From the NCBI RefSeq assembly GCF_003443895.1, contig NZ_QQOA01000017.1, positions 62,001-126,000 on the forward strand: 64,000 bases of DNA, read 5' to 3'. A program made the translations under genes and the position numbers. The DNA comes from Paraburkholderia phosphatilytica (GTDB lineage Bacteria > Pseudomonadota > Gammaproteobacteria > Burkholderiales > Burkholderiaceae). This document shows, one piece after another, positions 60,605 through 64,000 of this stretch (the stretch's first letter is position 1; each line of letters starts with the position of its first letter). Below the pieces are notes generated by a model that worked only from the letters and a program-made list of their open reading frames with translations, made no database searches and was not told the origin of the DNA.

Positions 60605-60901
60605 TCACGCCGTATTCCCCGTCGCATCCCGTGCGCGCAGCCATTCGCGCAGCGCGTTGTTCATGCGGGTCTGCCAGCCGTCGCCCGTGGCCTTGAACGC
60701 GTCGATGATGTCCGCGTCGTAGCGTACCGTCAGCAGCACCTTCGGTCGGTCGAGCTTCGGCCGGCCGCGTACCCCGGTGCGCTTCATTTCGGTGAAGGCT
60801 TCGGCCGGCACCTCGAAGGTGTCGGGATCTTCCGCGATGCCGCGCTGGACAGCCGCTTCTTCATCGGGCGTATTGCGGATGAGTCTGGATGGTTCGTTCA
60901 T
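60605..60901 (-). CDS. brnA: BrnA-family antitoxin
   Basis: A 98-residue protein starting MNEPSRLIRNTPDEEAAVQR. The C-terminal half has the BrnA ribbon-helix-helix signature RPKVLLTVRYDADIIDAFKA followed by TGDGWQTRMNNALREWL. It neutralises the RNase BrnT and represses the operon. Its ATG at 60901 lies inside the 3' end of the toxin gene (41-base overlap), as is usual for brnTA. Confidence 0.9.
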   Translation of the reverse strand: MNEPSRLIRNTPDEEAAVQRGIAEDPDTFEVPAEAFTEMKRTGVRGRPKLDRPKVLLTVRYDADIIDAFKATGDGWQTRMNNALREWLRARDATGNTA

Positions 60902-61154
60902 AGCAAGCCGTTTCCTTGTTGCTGGCCCTACGCAGGCTGACGATCCGAAATTGCCGGGGGCACTGCGTGAACACCACGCAGAAGAGCCGCCTGCCGATCG
61001 ACGCAAAACCGATCTCGCGCAGTGCGCCATAGTCTTTCCTCGTATCCGGTGCACTCCATATGCACGACCAGTCGATCATGCGGGCGAGCATCAGCGATAC
61101 GCCATGCTTCCGCCGGTTTGCCTCGCTCTCCTCCAGATCGAACGAGATGAACAA
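60861..61154 (-). CDS. brnT: BrnT-family RNase toxin
   Basis: A 97-residue protein read from a TTG at 61154: LFISFDLEESEANRRKHGVS, then ARMIDWSCIWSAPDTRKDYG, FASIGRRLFCVVFTQCPRQF and RIVSLRRASNKETACYE. The F-x-x-E-x-x-A-x-x-NxxKHGV opening and the RIVS-R-A---E---YE ending are BrnT hallmarks. No ATG is available near the expected start; TTG is the best choice but its ribosome site is weak. The frame continues upstream without family similarity. Confidence 0.78.
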   Translation of the reverse strand: MFISFDLEESEANRRKHGVSLMLARMIDWSCIWSAPDTRKDYGALREIGFASIGRRLFCVVFTQCPRQFRIVSLRRASNKETACYERTIQTHPQYAR

Positions 61155-61572
61155 CGGATGATTAAATGTAGTGACAGCAAAGACTTTTGGCAAGATATTT
61201 TCGTCCCTACGGATAATCGGAAAACTCAGAATCTGCGCCGTGGCTTTCGAAAAACCCGGGGGCAGCGATCGCCCGAAGCGAAGACCATCGTAAGTGCGAG
61301 GGAAAGCGGTGTCGCCCTGGCCAATCGGCCAACAAATGTGCGCCGCGCCACGCGACAGCGCATATGCTTTGCATAGACAGACGCGGCCTGCTCTACCATG
61401 TCTCGCCACGCGAAGCGCAATGCTTCGCAGGCACCGGTGAAGCGGACGAACGGCCCCAGCAGGCGGCCGTCCGCATGCACCGGAACGCAGGACAACCGCA
61501 TTTCCCGCCCAGCCGCGCATTCACGGGCGCAGGAAATCGCCAGCTCGAACCCTGACCGGAGCGGAGAGGCGT
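61155..61572. other. 418-bp region with an uncertain minus-strand frame
   Basis: This gap separates brnT from the 208-residue gene. A minus-strand frame at 61226-61501 (91 codons, MRLSCVPVHADGRLLGPFVR and onward, later MVEQAASVYAKHMRCRVARR) is Arg/Cys-rich and unrecognised. It may be a decayed gene or chance. GGAGCGGAGAGGCGT just before 61573 is the ribosome site of the next gene. Confidence 0.4.
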
Positions 61573-62199
61573 ATGGCGATCAACGAGTACATGCTGTCGC
61601 ACAAGGACCTGGTCAAAGCGATCATCGTGCACAAGAACATCCACGAGGGTTTCTGGTGCCTGAACATCAACTTCAACATCGCGGCGAGCCATGGCGTCGA
61701 GTCGCCGAACCCGTCGGTCGCGCTGTCGATCATGAGCATCGGCGTCACCCGGTCGCCGGAAGCCAACGATCTGACCATCGACGCCGCGGTCGTGAACCCG
61801 TGGGTGCCCAGAAAGGCGGCCGAGGAGTTGGCCCTGGCTACACCGCCCGCTCCGCCTGAGCCGGCCGCACCTAAGCCGGCTGCACCGATCATCGCCAGCA
61901 ACGCGGAGTTGCTCGCGAGCCTGCCGTCGCGCTTCGGTCGCAACATCTACGGCAACGTCGCCGTCAGCTTCAGGCCGCAGGCGGCGCAGCAGGGCCGCAA
62001 TGGCGATAGCGCCGCGACGAACGGGATCGCCGCGAATGGCGTGAACGGCGTCAGCGGCATGAGCATGGGCCGGCCCGACGCGAATGGCGTCGCTGCGAAC
62101 AGCGTCGCCCAGCCGAACGGCCTTTCCGCCGATACCGAAGCCACCCCCGTCATCTCGATCGCGCCGCAGCCTCCTCACGGCAACCGCGGCAACGCCTGA
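61573..62199 (+). CDS. Unrecognised protein with Ala/Asn-rich tail
   Basis: A 208-residue protein. The first 85 residues look folded (MAINEYMLSHKDLVKAIIVH, then FWCLNINFNIAASHG and SIMSIGVTRSPE). The next part is an Ala/Pro linker, and the C-terminal 90 residues are rich in Ala, Asn and Gly with repeated GVNGV or NGVAAN units, probably disordered. GC-rich codon use is native to the genome. No signal peptide or catalytic motif. Function unknown. Confidence 0.7.
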   Translation: MAINEYMLSHKDLVKAIIVHKNIHEGFWCLNINFNIAASHGVESPNPSVALSIMSIGVTRSPEANDLTIDAAVVNPWVPRKAAEELALATPPAPPEPAAPKPAAPIIASNAELLASLPSRFGRNIYGNVAVSFRPQAAQQGRNGDSAATNGIAANGVNGVSGMSMGRPDANGVAANSVAQPNGLSADTEATPVISIAPQPPHGNRGNA

Positions 62200-62271
62200 A
62201 GGCAGCGCCAGCCCGTTCGCTCTGGATCACCTAGACTTTCGATATCCAGGCGAACACGGATGGAGGCTGCC

Positions 62272-62430
62272 ATGGCTGAATCGATGGTCAGCGTCGTCGT
62301 CGCGTTGATAGCAATCGTCCTTGCGACGGTGCTGCTCGCGTCGAGAACGCATCGCGAGCATCTGCGCGAGCGGCTTACGAGCCGCCTCGACGGGCACCGG
62401 ATCTGGCACCGGATGCGTCACCGTCACTGA
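62272..62430 (+). CDS. 52-residue single-helix membrane peptide
   Basis: A small frame starting MAESMVSVVVALIAIVLATV, with one hydrophobic helix (about residues 5-24) and a basic, His/Arg-rich tail ending MRHRH. GGAGG lies five bases before the ATG. No family recognised. The strong ribosome site and helix-plus-basic-tail design support expression. Confidence 0.55.
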   Translation: MAESMVSVVVALIAIVLATVLLASRTHREHLRERLTSRLDGHRIWHRMRHRH

Positions 62431-62473
62431 GCGCAACACACGAACGGCTTGCGGCGCGAACGGAGGAACGATC

Positions 62474-62770
62474 ATGTCCGACCCACAGGATGTGTGGCAG
62501 CAGGTGGATTACGAAGGATTCGAGATTCACGTATCGACGCGCCCGCGCGATCCGGAGCATCCGGCACGCTTCACCTACGTCGGCTACGTCTGCCATCCGG
62601 GTGCGGCGGCGAGCATGCCGGGCCATTCGGTGCCGTTTCACGCGGACGGCGAAGAATCGTTTCGCAGTGGCGACGATGCGCGGGACGAGGCGCTGCACGT
62701 AGGACGCAGCATCGTCGACGGCACGCATCCGGACCTGTCGGTGTTGTCGCTCGTGACGAGCGGCGTCTGA
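62474..62770 (+). CDS. Small conserved-looking hypothetical protein
   Basis: A 98-residue soluble protein starting MSDPQDVWQQVDYEGFEIHV, followed by a beta-rich pattern (RFTYVGYVCHPG) and a helical DEALHVGRSIVDG end. GGAGG lies seven bases before the ATG at 62474. Composition and codon use match the core genome. No known domain was identified. Confidence 0.65.
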   Translation: MSDPQDVWQQVDYEGFEIHVSTRPRDPEHPARFTYVGYVCHPGAAASMPGHSVPFHADGEESFRSGDDARDEALHVGRSIVDGTHPDLSVLSLVTSGV

Positions 62771-62824
62771 GCCGGCGATCGCCCGCCTCGTATGTCGTAC
62801 CGCGTGCCTGACTGACGCCCGGTA

Positions 62825-63892
62825 TCAGCGCGCGATCTGCGACGCGAGTGCGAGCAGCGCGTCGACGTGGCCGTCGATGCCGGCGTCGTAGCGCACCGGG
62901 TTCGGGTGGTGCGCAGCATTCGAGTCCGATGAACGCTCACTGCTCGCGGCGATGGCCCGCTCCACCGCGGCGCGCAATCCGGCCGCGTCGCCCGGTGCGA
63001 ACGTGTGGCGCATCGAAGGATCGATCGCGTCACAGCAGCCGATGTTCGACGCGAAGATCACTGGCGTGCCGCACATCACCGATTCGATGCCCACCAGTCC
63101 GAACGGCTCGTACAGCGACGCGAGAATCGTAAAGTCCGCCGCGCGGTAGCAGTCTTCGATGTCCTTCACGTAGCCGACGTATCGCACCCGTTGCGACGTG
63201 CGATCCGGCGCGCGGCCCGCCACCGCGACGACGACCGGCAGATCGATCGTGGCAAGCGCCGCTTCGATCAGCGGCAGACCCTTGCGCTCATGGCTGCTCG
63301 ATGGAAACAGCAGCACGATCTCGTTCTCACCGAAGCCGAAGCGCTCGCGCAGCGCGACGCGCGCCGCCGCATCGGCCGGCGCGAAACGCGTGCCGTCGAC
63401 GGGCGGATACAGCACGCGGATCTTGTCCTCGGGCACGTCGTACAGCTCGCGCAGCTCGTCATGCATCAGCTGCGAATGCGCGACGACCACGCGCGACGTT
63501 TCGTACTGCCGCGCTTCGAGCTCGATCTGCCGGAGATCGGACTGCTTCGGTTTTCTGCCCATCGCGCGCAGAAAGCCGCGATGCGTGCCGCCGCAAATCG
63601 CGATTTCCGAACCGACCACGCGATTGCAGCCGATCAGCACGTCGACCCGCTGCGCACGCCGCGCCGCGGCAAGCCGCCACGAGAACCACATGTCGCGCAG
63701 CTTGCCCGGCAGAAACGACACGTTGATCCTGTGCGCGTCCACCATCCGGCTTTCAGGCAGCGACGGGTCGAAGCGCCGCGCGAACACCGCCGGCCGATGG
63801 CCGCGCGCGACGAGGCCGCGCACCAGATCCATCGCGTAGCGCTCAAGGCCGCCGCTGTACTTCAGCGCGTTGCAGGACAGTCCGATTTTCAT
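62825..63892 (-). CDS. GT4 glycosyltransferase, WaaG-like
   Basis: A 355-residue GT-B enzyme starting MKIGLSCNALKYSGGLERYA. The donor-binding domain contains FPSSSHERKGLPLIEAAL, YVGYVKDIEDCYRAADF, and the EX7E-type segment YEPFGLVGIESVMCGTPVI. The early CNALKYSGGLERY and GGTHRGF motifs recall lipopolysaccharide core alpha-glucosyltransferases. It acts at the cytoplasmic face. It lies 33 bp downstream of the lipid A flippase gene, which supports a role in LPS assembly. An ATG 10 codons upstream is less likely. Confidence 0.85.
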   Translation of the reverse strand: MKIGLSCNALKYSGGLERYAMDLVRGLVARGHRPAVFARRFDPSLPESRMVDAHRINVSFLPGKLRDMWFSWRLAAARRAQRVDVLIGCNRVVGSEIAICGGTHRGFLRAMGRKPKQSDLRQIELEARQYETSRVVVAHSQLMHDELRELYDVPEDKIRVLYPPVDGTRFAPADAAARVALRERFGFGENEIVLLFPSSSHERKGLPLIEAALATIDLPVVVAVAGRAPDRTSQRVRYVGYVKDIEDCYRAADFTILASLYEPFGLVGIESVMCGTPVIFASNIGCCDAIDPSMRHTFAPGDAAGLRAAVERAIAASSERSSDSNAAHHPNPVRYDAGIDGHVDALLALASQIAR

Positions 63893-63925
63893 TGTCGTCG
63901 TGGACGCTGGTGTGCCCGGCAACGC

Positions 63926-64000
63926 TCAGGCCGCGTTTTGCTGGAACTGGATCCGGTGCAGATGCGCGTAGAGGCCACCGTGCTGCAGCAGCTCGCGATG
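63926..64000 (-). CDS. msbA: Lipid A ABC exporter MsbA, C-terminal end
   Basis: Only the last 24 codons and the stop are in the window: HRELLQHGGLYAHLHRIQFQ and QNAA. The His-x-Glu-Leu-Leu then GxYAxLH-x-x-QF pattern is the C-terminal end of MsbA-type exporters that flip lipid A across the inner membrane. The rest lies beyond the right edge. Confidence 0.7.
   Translation of the reverse strand, partial: HRELLQHGGLYAHLHRIQFQQNAA

Noticed and set aside
1..64000. CRISPR array or rRNA operon
   Set aside because: No regularly spaced direct repeats and no rRNA-like sequence were seen on either strand.

Overview
The window is a chromosomal segment of a high-GC betaproteobacterium, most likely Burkholderia or Paraburkholderia sensu lato. 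The evidence is the order upp, yebC, purD, hemF, nadD, rsfS, rlmH, maf, rng, a complete kdpFABCDE cluster, a SugE/Gdx gene behind a guanidine-II riboswitch, strong G/C third-position bias, and an MsbA plus GT4 envelope pair at the right edge. Species cannot be fixed from sequence reading alone.

Layout. 1-7.5 kb: housekeeping and envelope genes (end of a GT39-like glycosyltransferase, a DUF924 protein, an AlaX editing protein, truncated haemoglobin, a large FtsX-like permease, a DUF4126 protein, Gdx). 7.6-16.2 kb: potassium uptake and its sensor/regulator on the minus strand, with an extra 37-codon gene translationally coupled ahead of kdpF. 16.3-17.4 kb: wreck of a YadA-like trimeric autotransporter. 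17.5-28.3 kb: quinone oxidoreductase, methylglyoxal synthase, an SDR protein, then the conserved plus-strand run upp to rng.

28.3-60.6 kb looks like one inserted block. A 19-bp sequence at the 3' end of rng (28297-28315) recurs with one mismatch at 60570-60588, and nearly everything between is accessory. Its left part (28.3-36.1 kb) holds an AT-rich membrane protein gene, small phage-type genes, a LexA-like palindrome, a toxin/XRE/DUF6941-like overlapping cassette, a duplicated terminase-small-subunit-like protein, an S49 protease and a tyrosine integrase. Its larger right part (36.2-59.3 kb) is a catabolic region for hydroxyproline-type or related cyclic imino acids: two polar amino acid ABC transporters, one PotABCD-type transporter, an orphan LivK-like binding protein, two proline racemase superfamily enzymes, an Ldh-family imine reductase, an enolase-superfamily dehydratase/epimerase plus a decayed second copy, a DapA-type deaminase, an alpha-ketoglutarate semialdehyde dehydrogenase, a class II aldolase-like protein, two GntR/FCD regulators and one GlxA-type AraC regulator. 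Similar TGTATACA or TTTTATACAAT sites lie ahead of several of these units and probably tie them into one regulon. The block ends with an IS66 remnant and a HigBA-like pair whose toxin carries an amber codon.

60.6-64 kb: an intact-looking brnTA pair, three small or unknown genes, then a GT4 glycosyltransferase and the tail of msbA, which return to envelope biogenesis. No rRNA, tRNA or CRISPR array was recognised.
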